Shown piece after piece: positions 62,701 through 63,947 of a stretch of 64,000 bases of DNA. Position numbers and translations under genes: made by a program. Position 1 is the first letter of the stretch; every line of letters starts with the position of its first letter. A model generated the notes under the pieces. It did not search any database, was not told where the DNA came from, and saw nothing but the letters and a program-made list of their open reading frames with translations. Origin of the DNA: Symbiodinium natans. Its lineage: Eukaryota; Sar; Dinophyceae; Suessiales; Symbiodiniaceae. The stretch is taken from assembly GCA_905221605.1 (NCBI GenBank), contig CAJNDS010002623.1, forward strand, positions 595,501 to 659,500. Reading direction: 5' to 3'.

Positions 62701-63947
62701 TAAAATGTTCCCCCCCCCCCCCCCCATGACAAAGTCAAGGACTGAGGAGCACGGGAAGTGTTACATGTGCTTAGGGTTTAGGGTTGAGGGATGTTTCCCC
62801 TTATACTAACAGCCCTTAATCGAAATTCTAGTACCCCCTAGAAGATAATCCCTATTGAAGGCTGCTAGTATAAGGGGAACATCCCAAGTTTAGGGTATCG
62901 GCGCGCTCCCAACACCCCTAAACCGAAACCCTCACCCAAAAACTTGATAGGGTTTAGGGTTAGGGTTTAGGGTTTAGGGTTTAGGGTTTAGGGTTTAGGG
63001 TTTAGGGTTTAGGGTTTAGGGTTTAGGGTTTGGGGTTTGGGGTTTGGGGTTTGGGGTTTGGGGTTTGGGGTTTGGGGTTTAGGGTTTAGGGTTTAGGGAT
63101 TCCAAAAACTCCCAAGACCGGCTCTAAGGCCGAGATGACATCGACGAAAGCCGAAGACTAACAGGGTTTAGGGTTTAGGGTTTAGGGTTTAGGTTATCAA
63201 CATCAAGGGCATCCTGTTTGGTTTTCAGGGATTATAGGGGAACCCCAACCCTGAAAAAAAGCAAAAAACGGGGCCTACTCCCGGTCCTAGCCTTGAAACA
63301 CAATAGCAATCATACCAACGACTGCTATACCAGTACATCATCATAGTATTCTGCGATCATACTCGCAAATATCAGCATAGTTTGATGAAATTCATGTTAT
63401 TGGTTGGTTGTACTATTGTAGTATTAGATTTGCATGTTATCTCAGAAATATATTATATCATAATGTATGATATTGCATTGTTAATACCATTGGTTTGTTC
63501 ATCTTCATTTTAGTGTACGATTAGATACTGTATTGTTATATTATTCTACGAATACATGTGTATATGTTTCCATTCGTATATTATTCTCATATTATACTCT
63601 TTCACTACTATACTGTTAGTGTATTAATTACGATATGTTGTTTTACGGTATATGCACTATTGTGTGAGTGTGTGTGCTTATTTCTTTATGTAAGTATATC
63701 TATGTTCTGATACCACTAGATTCTATTGTTGTACTATTCTTATAATTATAAGATAACTGTATACTAACCCGAAACCCTTAACCCTAAACCCTGAACCCTG
63801 AACCCTGAACAACCTAAATAACCCCAAATAAGCCTAAACCCTAAACCCTAAGCCCCAACAGTTCCAAGCCCAGGCAAACAACCGGTCTTGGGACGTCGCG
63901 ACGGAGCCGCTGAGCTTTGCCAGGGCGGGCAGTGATTCTGCTAGGGC
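2898..63947 (-). CDS. argB: N-acetyl-L-glutamate kinase, 18 mini-exons, 5' partial
   Basis: Phosphorylates N-acetylglutamate, the second step of arginine biosynthesis. Minus-strand exons in order: 63903-63947, 62449-62523, 61785-61850, 16091-16150, 15140-15166, 13872-13910, 13215-13259, 12199-12247, 11896-11935, 10521-10575, 10144-10200, 8211-8246, 7736-7785, 6741-6762, 5682-5738, 4867-4911, 3591-3642, 2898-2911. They total 834 bases, one open frame, about 277 residues with the stop; the family core is about 280-300. Family motifs appear in order: [86 protein letters not shown]. Each motif was found once, and every junction keeps phase. Ten introns start GC and seven GT; every acceptor is AG|G. 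AG|G guided some later boundary choices, so that count is partly selected. The 5' end and any transit peptide are outside the window. The third intron is 45.6 kb and holds another gene. Confidence 0.92.
3296..3440 (+). repeat. Degenerate 21-bp tandem repeat
   Basis: Five or six copies of a GAATCCTATTGAAAGTAATAG-like unit; the phase drifts by one or two bases. Confidence 0.6.
3591..3642 (-). CDS. argB: argB exon q (C-terminal GTTI)
   Basis: Reads [17 protein letters not shown] plus one base, matching the ELxxxxGxGTxI end of the family. Acceptor agcag|GAG, donor A|gtccaa. The spacer between ELF and GTT is a little longer than usual. Confidence 0.82.
4102..4262 (-). CDS. Unassigned exon-like island
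   Basis: A 161-bp GC-rich island inside an argB intron, open in two minus frames. One reads [20 protein letters not shown] and ends at CTAAG|gtgcag. It is not needed for the argB protein; possibly intronic sequence or an alternative exon. Confidence 0.3.
4867..4911 (-). CDS. argB: argB exon p (HIIDGR motif)
   Basis: Fifteen codons, [15 protein letters not shown]. Acceptor tgcag|GCC, donor GAG|gcgctg (GC type). Confidence 0.94.
5027..5146 (-). CDS. Unassigned exon-like island
   Basis: Reads [20 protein letters not shown] after acceptor ctgcag|GGT. Inside an argB intron and not part of the kinase. Confidence 0.3.
5682..5738 (-). CDS. argB: argB exon o (GGMIPKV motif)
   Basis: Nineteen codons, [19 protein letters not shown], containing the most diagnostic motif of acetylglutamate kinase. 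Acceptor ggcag|GCT, donor CTG|gcgccc (GC type). Confidence 0.95.
6741..6762 (-). CDS. argB: argB exon n (22-bp microexon)
   Basis: Twenty-two bases reading LIDEGVV after one completing base, exactly the segment that precedes GGMIPKV in the family. Acceptor ctcag|GCT, donor GTT|gtcggg. Confidence 0.82.
7310..7460. mobile_element. Foldback element, family C
   Basis: Ends ACTACTTGCTTAAGGAGC and GAGTTCTTGAGCAAATAGT; the centre has inverted AAGAAGG/CCTCATC segments. Confidence 0.78.
7736..7785 (-). CDS. argB: argB exon m
   Basis: Reads [16 protein letters not shown] plus two bases, matching SLxxEID in plant-type enzymes. Acceptor cccag|GAC. The donor AAGCC|gcctgg (GC type) was chosen because it keeps phase with the next exon; a GT donor closer to the acceptor is possible. 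Confidence 0.82.
8211..8246 (-). CDS. argB: argB exon l (TDVPGIL motif)
   Basis: Twelve codons, [12 protein letters not shown], the ATP-side loop of the kinase. Acceptor gctgag|GTG, donor GAT|gttaag. Confidence 0.95.
8438..8558. mobile_element. Foldback element, family F
   Basis: AAGGGTCCATGT and ACATGGACCCCTT ends. Partial copies at 56868-56915 and 59835-59896 share TATATAGGAGGTACTTTAA and TTAGGTAC.TGGACCC. Confidence 0.75.
9769..9875. mobile_element. Foldback element, family B
   Basis: Ends TGGTAGCCCAG and CTGGGCTACCA, inner AAGGGCATCC and AAAAAGGGAAAAGG. Confidence 0.85.
9915..10105. repeat. (CCCCTAAA)n 8-mer array
   Basis: About 20 units of an 8-bp variant with an extra C, including CCCCTACA and CCCCCAAA forms. 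Confidence 0.93.
10144..10200 (-). CDS. argB: argB exon k (VNADIAAAA motif)
   Basis: Nineteen codons, [19 protein letters not shown], the nucleotide/acetylglutamate pocket signature. Acceptor ctcag|GTC, donor TTT|gtgcgg. Confidence 0.95.
10521..10575 (-). CDS. argB: argB exon j (LVPVV motif)
   Basis: Reads [18 protein letters not shown] after one completing base. Acceptor ccgag|GCT, donor AAC|gccgaa (GC type). Confidence 0.93.
10735..10899 (-). CDS. Unassigned exon-like island
   Basis: Open frame beginning [20 protein letters not shown], then [12 protein letters not shown] and a strong donor ATG|gttagt. The acceptor could be gtgcag or caag|GCA. Lies inside an argB intron; function unknown. 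Confidence 0.35.
10924..11078. repeat. AT-rich tandem repeat (TAATATACTA-like, about 10 bp)
   Basis: About 15 degenerate decamers, self-complementary, in an argB intron. Confidence 0.85.
11091..11394. other. Unique 300-bp stretch without heptamers
   Basis: Two overlapping minus frames are open (60 and 74 codons). No motif or splice pattern settles a frame. May be a decayed gene fragment inside the argB intron. Confidence 0.25.
11589..11633 (-). CDS. Unassigned exon-like island
   Basis: Fifteen codons, [15 protein letters not shown], with acceptor atgag|GTG and donor GGG|gtcgta. Inside an argB intron and excluded by phase from the kinase. Confidence 0.3.
11896..11935 (-). CDS. argB: argB exon i
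   Basis: Reads [12 protein letters not shown] with partial codons at each end. Acceptor gcgag|GCG, donor GG|gccaag (GC type). It bridges GFVGEVTG to LVPVV in frame. Confidence 0.9.
12199..12247 (-). CDS. argB: argB exon h (LGFVGEV motif)
   Basis: Reads [16 protein letters not shown] plus one base. Acceptor gcaag|GCA, donor ACAG|gcgggg (GC type). The split glycine codon is completed by the next exon. Confidence 0.92.
13083..13200. repeat. (CCCTAAA)n then (CCCTGAA)n array
   Basis: Four CCCTAAA then about eight CCCTGAA/CCCTGGA units ending 15 bases from argB exon g. Confidence 0.95.
13215..13259 (-). CDS. argB: argB exon g ([10 protein letters not shown] motif)
   Basis: Fifteen codons, [15 protein letters not shown], a family signature. 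Acceptor ccaag|GTC, donor CAG|gtgttg. Confidence 0.94.
13268..13455. mobile_element. Foldback element, family C, with microsatellite loop
   Basis: Ends GTATACTACTATTTGCTT and AAGCAAATCGTAGTATAC. The loop contains (AT)n, then 17 T, then 15 G. Confidence 0.85.
13457..13560. mobile_element. Foldback element, family A
   Basis: A complete 104-bp copy, nearly perfect hairpin, directly abutting a family C element on its left. Confidence 0.9.
13872..13910 (-). CDS. argB: argB exon f
   Basis: Thirteen codons, [13 protein letters not shown]. Acceptor gccag|GTG, donor GGG|gtccgc. It joins to AVGLSG in the next exon without phase change. Confidence 0.92.
14311..15085. repeat. (CCCTAAG)n variant array, about 775 bp
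   Basis: About 110 near-identical units of CCCTAAG (TTAGGGC on the other strand), with CCCTGAG units at the left end and few CCCTAAA units. The longest homogeneous array in the window, lying in the argB intron between exons e and f. Confidence 0.97.
15140..15166 (-). CDS. argB: argB exon e (27 bp)
   Basis: Nine codons, VVAMVLMGK, matching the conserved segment after GLRVTDA. Acceptor aagag|GTG, donor AAG|gcatgc. Next to the 780-bp CCCTAAG array. Confidence 0.9.
16091..16150 (-). CDS. argB: argB exon d (GLRVTD motif)
   Basis: Twenty codons, [20 protein letters not shown], a hallmark of the family. Acceptor gtcag|GTC, donor GAG|gcacga (GC type). Phase 0 on both sides. First exon on the low-coordinate side of the giant intron. 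Confidence 0.94.
16990..18280 (-). other. Heptamer-free 1.3 kb, possible 3' UTR or gene fragment
   Basis: No TTTAGGG arrays occur here, which is unusual for this window. Minus-strand frames at 17036-17221 ([17 protein letters not shown], then possible donor ACAG|gtaaaa) and 17442-17711 are open but match nothing I recognise. Confidence 0.3.
18322..18375 (-). CDS. Possible terminal exon with stop
   Basis: Reads [17 protein letters not shown] then TGA after acceptor gcgag|GGC. It could be the last exon of the channel gene, followed on the minus strand by a heptamer-free kilobase that could be 3' UTR. Inference only. Confidence 0.35.
   Translation of the reverse strand, partial: GTPVWCGMFASVSGVYD
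20122..20178 (-). CDS. Exon candidate, tail of channel or separate
   Basis: Nineteen codons, [19 protein letters not shown], acceptor ccgag|GAG, donor CAG|gccatg. The sequence just before it ([11 protein letters not shown]) is open in the same frame. Confidence 0.45.
20977..21168 (+). repeat. (TTTAGGG)n array
   Basis: About 26 units with one 6-bp unit (TTAGGG) and a few TTTCGGG. Confidence 0.95.
21529..21661. mobile_element. Foldback element, family B, split by heptamers
   Basis: Ends CTTGGTAGGCCAG and CTGGGCTACCA. About three heptamers (21581-21600) interrupt the centre, where other copies have none. Confidence 0.85.
21736..21771 (-). CDS. Exon candidate, tail of channel or separate
   Basis: Twelve codons, [12 protein letters not shown], acceptor tcgag|GCT, donor GGT|gttggc. 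The frame stays open to 21662, up to the edge of a foldback element. Confidence 0.4.
22040..22400. other. Unique stretch, strand unclear
   Basis: The plus strand reads [20 protein letters not shown] and continues to 22240; a second plus segment at 22305 follows gacag|GTT ([19 protein letters not shown]). The minus strand is also partly open. Not assigned. Confidence 0.3.
22944..23170. mobile_element. Foldback element, family D, long copy
   Basis: Same ends as at 28304 with a longer AT-rich centre. Sits between exon candidates. Confidence 0.7.
24746..24783 (-). CDS. Possible further channel tail exon
   Basis: Reads [12 protein letters not shown] plus two bases. Acceptor ggcag|GGC, donor CG|gttcag. 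Phase fits the preceding exon. Confidence 0.45.
25007..25066 (-). CDS. Channel tail exon
   Basis: Twenty codons, [20 protein letters not shown]. Acceptor accag|GCC, donor TCT|gtggac, phase 0 at both ends. Confidence 0.7.
25007..60251 (-). CDS. Dinoflagellate-type CNBD cation channel, many mini-exons
   Basis: Read as a six-transmembrane voltage-sensor channel with a cyclic-nucleotide-binding domain (KCNH/CNG superfamily). Best exons, minus strand, besides those listed separately: 58105-58173, 57757-57790, 57482-57569, 56237-56288, 55427-55464, 54869-54891, 54594-54619, 54326-54364, 53911-53951, 51984-52016, 51148-51198, 50849-50879, 50555-50591, 48910-48948, 48726-48769, 47784-47822, 47179-47213, 34268-34353, 34105-34160, 33157-33206, 29300-29377, 29057-29088, 28836-28902, 28186-28278, 27894-27962, 26509-26567. 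Nearly all use AG|G acceptors and GT or GC donors. Phase-joined blocks are 40183 to 36047, 34353 to 33157, 31422 to 30419, 27552 to 27057 and 25274 to 25007. Not every intervening exon was found and some listed ones may be false, so this is a gene model skeleton. The whole gene lies inside one argB intron, on the same strand. Confidence 0.7.
25185..25274 (-). CDS. Channel tail exon
   Basis: Thirty codons, [20 protein letters not shown] then [10 protein letters not shown]. Acceptor cgcag|GAG, donor ATC|gtcctt. It joins 25066 in phase 0. The plus strand is also open here ([16 protein letters not shown]) but lacks fitting splice sites. Confidence 0.7.
25841..25977. mobile_element. Foldback element, family E
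   Basis: GGGTAGTTACAGGGTCCCT at one end; inner AGGTTAGGGACC and end TAGCTACTCT form the other arm. Other copies: 48973-49232 (with an insertion near its centre), 52362-52499, 18495-18650, 24048-24165. Confidence 0.8.
27057..27152 (-). CDS. Channel exon, WLCEQCLW segment
   Basis: In the phase set by the previous exon it reads [20 protein letters not shown] then [14 protein letters not shown] recall similar WLCExxLWxxW segments after the CNBD of dinoflagellate channels. Another frame ([10 protein letters not shown]) is also open throughout. Acceptor accag|GAG. Confidence 0.65.
27486..27552 (-). CDS. Channel exon after CNBD
   Basis: Reads [20 protein letters not shown] then AT plus one base. 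Acceptor tttgag|GGG, donor C|gttacg. Phase 1 out, matching the next exon. Confidence 0.65.
28304..28412. mobile_element. Foldback element, family D
   Basis: GATCAGGGGACTTAGTAAG at one end, CTAAGTGCCCCGATCC at the other. Other copies: 5828-5960, 22944-23170, 23939-24050; partial at 42105-42170 and 55338-55400. Confidence 0.8.
28918..29020 (+). repeat. (TTTAGGG)n array
   Basis: About 14 perfect units beside the exon candidate at 28836-28902. Confidence 0.95.
29393..29665 (+). repeat. (TTTAGGG)n then (TTGAGGG)n array
   Basis: About 26 perfect TTTAGGG units followed by about ten TTGAGGG units. The sharp switch shows local spread of one variant. Confidence 0.97.
30270..30390 (+). repeat. (CTTAGGG)n then (TTTAGGG)n array
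   Basis: About eleven CTTAGGG units, then TTTAGGG units. It lies just downstream, on the minus strand, of the CNBD exon. Confidence 0.95.
30419..30475 (-). CDS. Channel exon, CNBD beta-roll
   Basis: Nineteen codons, [19 protein letters not shown], matching the FxxGxxCxxMxFVxxGxL core of cyclic-nucleotide-binding domains. Acceptor ggcag|GTT, donor GAA|gtcttt. Confidence 0.8.
31330..31422 (-). CDS. Channel exon, CNBD first half
   Basis: Thirty-one codons, [20 protein letters not shown] then [11 protein letters not shown]. Acceptor ctcag|GAC, donor GAG|gtctcc. It joins 30475 in phase 0. Confidence 0.75.
31814..31921. mobile_element. Foldback element, family B
   Basis: Degenerate copy with TTGGTGGCCCAG end and inner AAGGGTACCCTTTTTGGG. 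Confidence 0.7.
32010..32096. mobile_element. Foldback element, family B, degenerate
   Basis: Inner segments AGGGTACCCCTTTTGGG and AAAAAAGGGCAAAAGGGT are kept; the outer ends are weak. Confidence 0.6.
32425..32508 (-). CDS. Channel exon before CNBD, boundaries approximate
   Basis: Open segment reading [19 protein letters not shown], as in the segment just before the CNBD. Acceptor cccag|GAC. The lower end is not fixed because the frame stays open. Confidence 0.6.
33770..34000 (+). other. Possible plus-strand exon pair
   Basis: [11 protein letters not shown] ends GC|gtag at 33821. The next part has a pyrimidine-rich acceptor ttcttttttgcag|GCTG at 33866, and in phase reads LSPHYVMF then a stop. 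This is the only place where plus-strand splicing looks better than minus. Confidence 0.3.
35090..35420 (-). other. Heptamer-free stretch with open minus frames
   Basis: Two overlapping minus frames of 60 and 81 codons are open. One reads [18 protein letters not shown] and ends in a stop. Not recognised; it lies between channel exons and may be a gene fragment. Confidence 0.25.
35446..35497 (-). CDS. Channel exon, C-linker candidate
   Basis: Reads [17 protein letters not shown], resembling the linker after S6. Acceptor gccgag|G, donor ACG|gttta, which is heptamer sequence. Its phase does not join 36047 directly, so one exon is missing between them. Confidence 0.6.
36047..36122 (-). CDS. Channel exon, end of S6
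   Basis: Reads [20 protein letters not shown] then RRFHS: an S6 helix followed by a basic linker. Acceptor gagaag|G, donor AGC|gtgccg. Confidence 0.72.
36849..36902 (-). CDS. Channel exon, start of S6
   Basis: Reads [17 protein letters not shown], with ERxxxVF as at the start of S6. Acceptor gccgag|G; donor GG|gcacgg (GC type) chosen by phase. Confidence 0.7.
37074..37195. mobile_element. Foldback element, family B
   Basis: Best-preserved copy: CTTGGTAGCCCGGTAACC at one end and CACTGAGCTACCAAG at the other. Confidence 0.9.
37362..37446. mobile_element. Foldback element, family B, short
   Basis: Left end TGGTAGCCCAG and right GGGTACCACCAGGCA with a shortened centre. Further decayed copies: 15931-16004, 36236-36344, 38024-38068, 58787-58850, 63194-63290. 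Confidence 0.75.
37686..37744 (-). CDS. Channel exon, pore loop without GYG
   Basis: Reads [19 protein letters not shown] plus two bases. Acceptor cacag|GAG, donor AC|gtgact. It sits directly before the S6 exon in phase and carries no G[YF]G filter. Confidence 0.68.
38109..38160 (-). CDS. Channel exon, pore region
   Basis: Reads [17 protein letters not shown] after one base. Acceptor ccggag|G, donor CTT|gtaaaa. It lies where the pore helix would be. Confidence 0.68.
39047..39109 (-). CDS. Channel exon, S5-pore linker
   Basis: Reads [20 protein letters not shown] plus two bases. Acceptor attag|G; donor AG|gcaggc (GC type) keeps phase with the next exon. A GT donor at 39053 would break phase. 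Confidence 0.65.
39634..39656 (-). CDS. Channel 23-bp exon after S5
   Basis: Seven codons, ACFVGLL, plus two bases. Acceptor ttcgag|GCG, strong donor CA|gtaagg. Phase 0 in and phase 2 out, matching its neighbours. Confidence 0.65.
40138..40183 (-). CDS. Channel exon, S5 (HWLAC)
   Basis: Reads [20 protein letters not shown] is the diagnostic S5 motif of KCNH/CNG-type channels. Acceptor ccaag|G, donor TGT|gtctgg. It joins ACFVGLLQ at 39656 in phase. Confidence 0.75.
40672..40800 (+). repeat. (TTTAGGG)n array
   Basis: About 17 units with one TTAGGG unit, in a channel intron. Confidence 0.95.
41129..41214 (-). CDS. Channel exon, S4-S5 region candidate
   Basis: Reads [20 protein letters not shown] then LNLLSFDT. 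Arginine-rich amphipathic helix. Acceptor tggag|G, donor G|gtttgg. Confidence 0.62.
41349..41690. repeat. Poly(T) and degenerate T-rich tract
   Basis: More than 40 T followed by about 300 bases made of short TTTTACGGTCT-like units. The 78-codon plus frame here is low complexity. On the minus strand it is an A-rich tract ending in poly(A). Confidence 0.8.
42717..42796. mobile_element. Foldback element, family A, left arm lost
   Basis: Right arm and inner repeat with a G-run centre; the left TTGGGATGTTCC end is missing. Confidence 0.7.
43069..43222. mobile_element. Foldback element, family A, with inner duplication
   Basis: The end arms are those of family A, but the inner 60-bp segment (CTCAATAGGGATTATAG to AAGGACTGT) is present twice in tandem. 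Confidence 0.88.
43333..43947. mobile_element. 615-bp element with 28-bp terminal inverted repeats
   Basis: Starts GGGTTCGGCCGGTCCACAC and ends with its reverse complement. Inside, a block with CACCAGCAGACCCACAAA occurs three times, separated by 15-bp satellites (GCTATTTCTGGT-like units). On the minus strand the satellites translate to repeated APEIA; probably not a protein. Flanked by heptamers. Confidence 0.85.
44735..44802 (-). CDS. Channel exon, S4 voltage sensor candidate
   Basis: Reads [20 protein letters not shown] then GM. The [10 protein letters not shown] run has the spaced arginines of an S4 helix, though with few positive charges. Acceptor tgcag|GT, donor ATG|gtcttg. Confidence 0.65.
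45492..45567 (-). CDS. Channel exon, S3 candidate
   Basis: Reads [20 protein letters not shown] then IWYYQ, one membrane span. Acceptor caag|GCC, donor CAAG|gccctc (GC type). Confidence 0.65.
46751..46821 (-). CDS. Channel exon, S2 candidate
   Basis: Reads [20 protein letters not shown] then SFC. FWxMxxVxSF is the usual S2 pattern of CNG/KCNH channels. Acceptor gagaag|GC, donor TGC|gtttcc. Confidence 0.7.
47442..47515 (-). CDS. Channel membrane exon candidate
   Basis: Open segment with [18 protein letters not shown], one membrane span. The acceptor is cgag|C rather than AG|G, so boundaries are uncertain. Confidence 0.45.
47546..47590 (-). CDS. Channel exon, start of S1 candidate
   Basis: Fifteen codons, [15 protein letters not shown]. 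Acceptor ttcgag|GCC, donor GGA|gtttga. The tryptophan-led hydrophobic start resembles S1 of this superfamily. Confidence 0.6.
48212..48250 (-). CDS. Channel hydrophobic exon
   Basis: Thirteen codons, [13 protein letters not shown], acceptor gcgag|GTC, donor GAG|gcaaaa (GC type). Hydrophobic, possibly part of the first membrane segment. Confidence 0.62.
49347..49434 (-). CDS. Channel N-terminal exon candidate
   Basis: Reads [20 protein letters not shown] and on to DHARPWAAS. Acceptor agag|GTA, donor TCAG|gctgtg (GC type). Framed by CCCTAAA on the left and TTTAGGG on the right. Confidence 0.6.
49460..49640 (+). repeat. (TTTAGGG)n array with TTTCGGG block
   Basis: About 20 TTTAGGG and four TTTCGGG units, right of the exon candidate at 49347-49434. 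Confidence 0.95.
49881..50348 (-). CDS. 155-codon open frame, candidate exon inside
   Basis: Longest minus frame in the window. The part [20 protein letters not shown] then [11 protein letters not shown] is preceded by atatcag|GAT at 50174 and looks coding. The ends run into heptamers. Function not recognised. Confidence 0.4.
   Translation of the reverse strand: MKLQSLNPQPLNNSEPRRVTWGFVQVRCFLRLVGIRAVSGLDTARSGWFLFGDASPYQDLFSMRLLKHHICHDLEFEETRRVPCGVPCTGRTVPLVQVSKHTFIWSSSAFDRNSRPSNHVRGEGFEVHHGLQAMATGACLGRECFFGVIQRCFSS
51438..51855 (-). CDS. Long open frames, candidate exon
   Basis: Two minus frames stay open for about 95 codons. Acceptor gctgcag|GTG at 51818 leads into a proline/glycine-rich segment with [18 protein letters not shown]. 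Possible N-terminal part of the channel gene. Confidence 0.35.
52078..52185. repeat. (CCCTAAA)n array
   Basis: Fifteen perfect units on the plus strand. Confidence 0.95.
52546..52656 (-). CDS. Channel N-terminal exon candidate, unusually long
   Basis: Thirty-six codons beginning [16 protein letters not shown], between acceptor tgcag|G and donor AG|gtgatt. Just upstream, 52700-52860 is also open ([18 protein letters not shown]) without heptamers and may be another exon. Confidence 0.55.
53146..53216 (-). CDS. Channel N-terminal exon candidate
   Basis: Reads [20 protein letters not shown] and on to LGR. Acceptor ggag|GAG; the donor would be GA or lie elsewhere. Acidic, soluble. Confidence 0.55.
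53404..53494. repeat. GGGGGGAAGGATCGG repeats then long poly(G)
   Basis: Three 15-16 bp units followed by more than 35 G. The minus frame gives a poly-proline peptide that is an artefact. Confidence 0.9.
53705..53880. repeat. (AT)n / (TATACA)n microsatellite region
   Basis: Long imperfect AT dinucleotide tract. Similar tracts: 5453-5500, 8922-8960, 13373-13400, 23747-23790, 38682-38742, 57299-57325, 57905-58080, 60068-60100. Confidence 0.93.
55960..56042. repeat. (CCCCAAAA)n array
   Basis: About nine units of CCCCAAAA preceded by CCCCAACA units. The same unit as hypotrich ciliate telomeres, here probably a drifted heptamer. Confidence 0.93.
57590..57680. repeat. (CCCTAAG)n with CCGTAAG variants
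   Basis: A short mixed array; variant CCGTAAG units alternate in small runs. Confidence 0.9.
58463..58534 (-). CDS. Channel N-terminal exon candidate
   Basis: Twenty-four codons, beginning [14 protein letters not shown] and ending RLNSPKDRP, between acceptor ggcag|GCC and donor CCG|gtttta. Cytosolic, low hydrophobicity. Confidence 0.6.
58850..59400. other. Unique stretch open on both strands
   Basis: Plus frame 58859-59134 (91 codons, with [18 protein letters not shown]) and minus frame 58856-59080 overlap. No heptamers. Inside a channel intron; may be a gene fragment. Confidence 0.3.
59652..59709 (-). CDS. Channel N-terminal exon candidate
   Basis: Reads [19 protein letters not shown] after acceptor ttgcag|GAG. 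Donor T|gtttgc is one of several possible. The start matches the phase of the preceding start exon; the downstream phase is unresolved. Confidence 0.5.
60162..60251 (-). CDS. Channel start exon
   Basis: Thirty codons from ATG in the strong context agccATGG. The start MEATVAPPM is followed by [18 protein letters not shown], a glutamine/leucine helix likely to be coiled coil. Donor ACG|gtgact. No in-frame link to the argB exon at 61785 was seen. Confidence 0.68.
60252..60273 (-). promoter_or_regulatory. Possible spliced-leader acceptor before channel start
   Basis: The sequence cagcaag|GG lies about 20 bases before the ATG. Dinoflagellate mRNAs receive a trans-spliced leader at an AG, so this is a candidate site only. 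No leader sequence is present here. Confidence 0.2.
61610..61755. repeat. (CCCTTAAA)n 8-mer array
   Basis: About 17 units of CCCTTAAA with a short CCCTTCAA block, next to argB exon c. Confidence 0.95.
61785..61850 (-). CDS. argB: argB exon c (HGGGPEIN motif)
   Basis: Twenty-two codons including [15 protein letters not shown], the acetylglutamate-binding glycine loop. Acceptor ttcag|GCC, donor AAG|gctctt (GC type). Its natural continuation, [15 protein letters not shown], is not found before the channel gene starts at 60251 but is found in phase at 16150. Confidence 0.93.
62449..62523 (-). CDS. argB: argB exon b (KYGG phosphate-binding motif)
   Basis: Twenty-five codons with [10 protein letters not shown], the N-terminal glycine-rich motif of amino-acid kinases, ending RDVALLK. 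Acceptor ttgag|GTG, donor AAG|gcgtgc (GC type). It joins the next exon in phase 0 to give the family segment [20 protein letters not shown]. Confidence 0.92.
62788..62886. mobile_element. Foldback element, family A
   Basis: Complete copy of about 99 bp between argB exons a and b. Confidence 0.85.
62945..63100 (+). repeat. (TTTAGGG)n with (TTTGGGG)n block
   Basis: About ten TTTAGGG, then seven TTTGGGG, then TTTAGGG again, in argB intron between exons a and b. Confidence 0.95.
63300..63770. other. AT-rich unique intron sequence
   Basis: About 470 bases, clearly more AT-rich than the rest, without heptamers or open frames, between argB exons a and b. No element recognised. Confidence 0.6.
63903..63947 (-). 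CDS. argB: argB exon a (N-terminal helix)
   Basis: Fifteen codons reading [15 protein letters not shown], matching the helix that precedes the KYGG motif in acetylglutamate kinases. Acceptor ttgag|GCC, donor TCC|gtcgcg, phase 0 at both ends. Earlier exons must lie beyond 64000. Confidence 0.8.
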
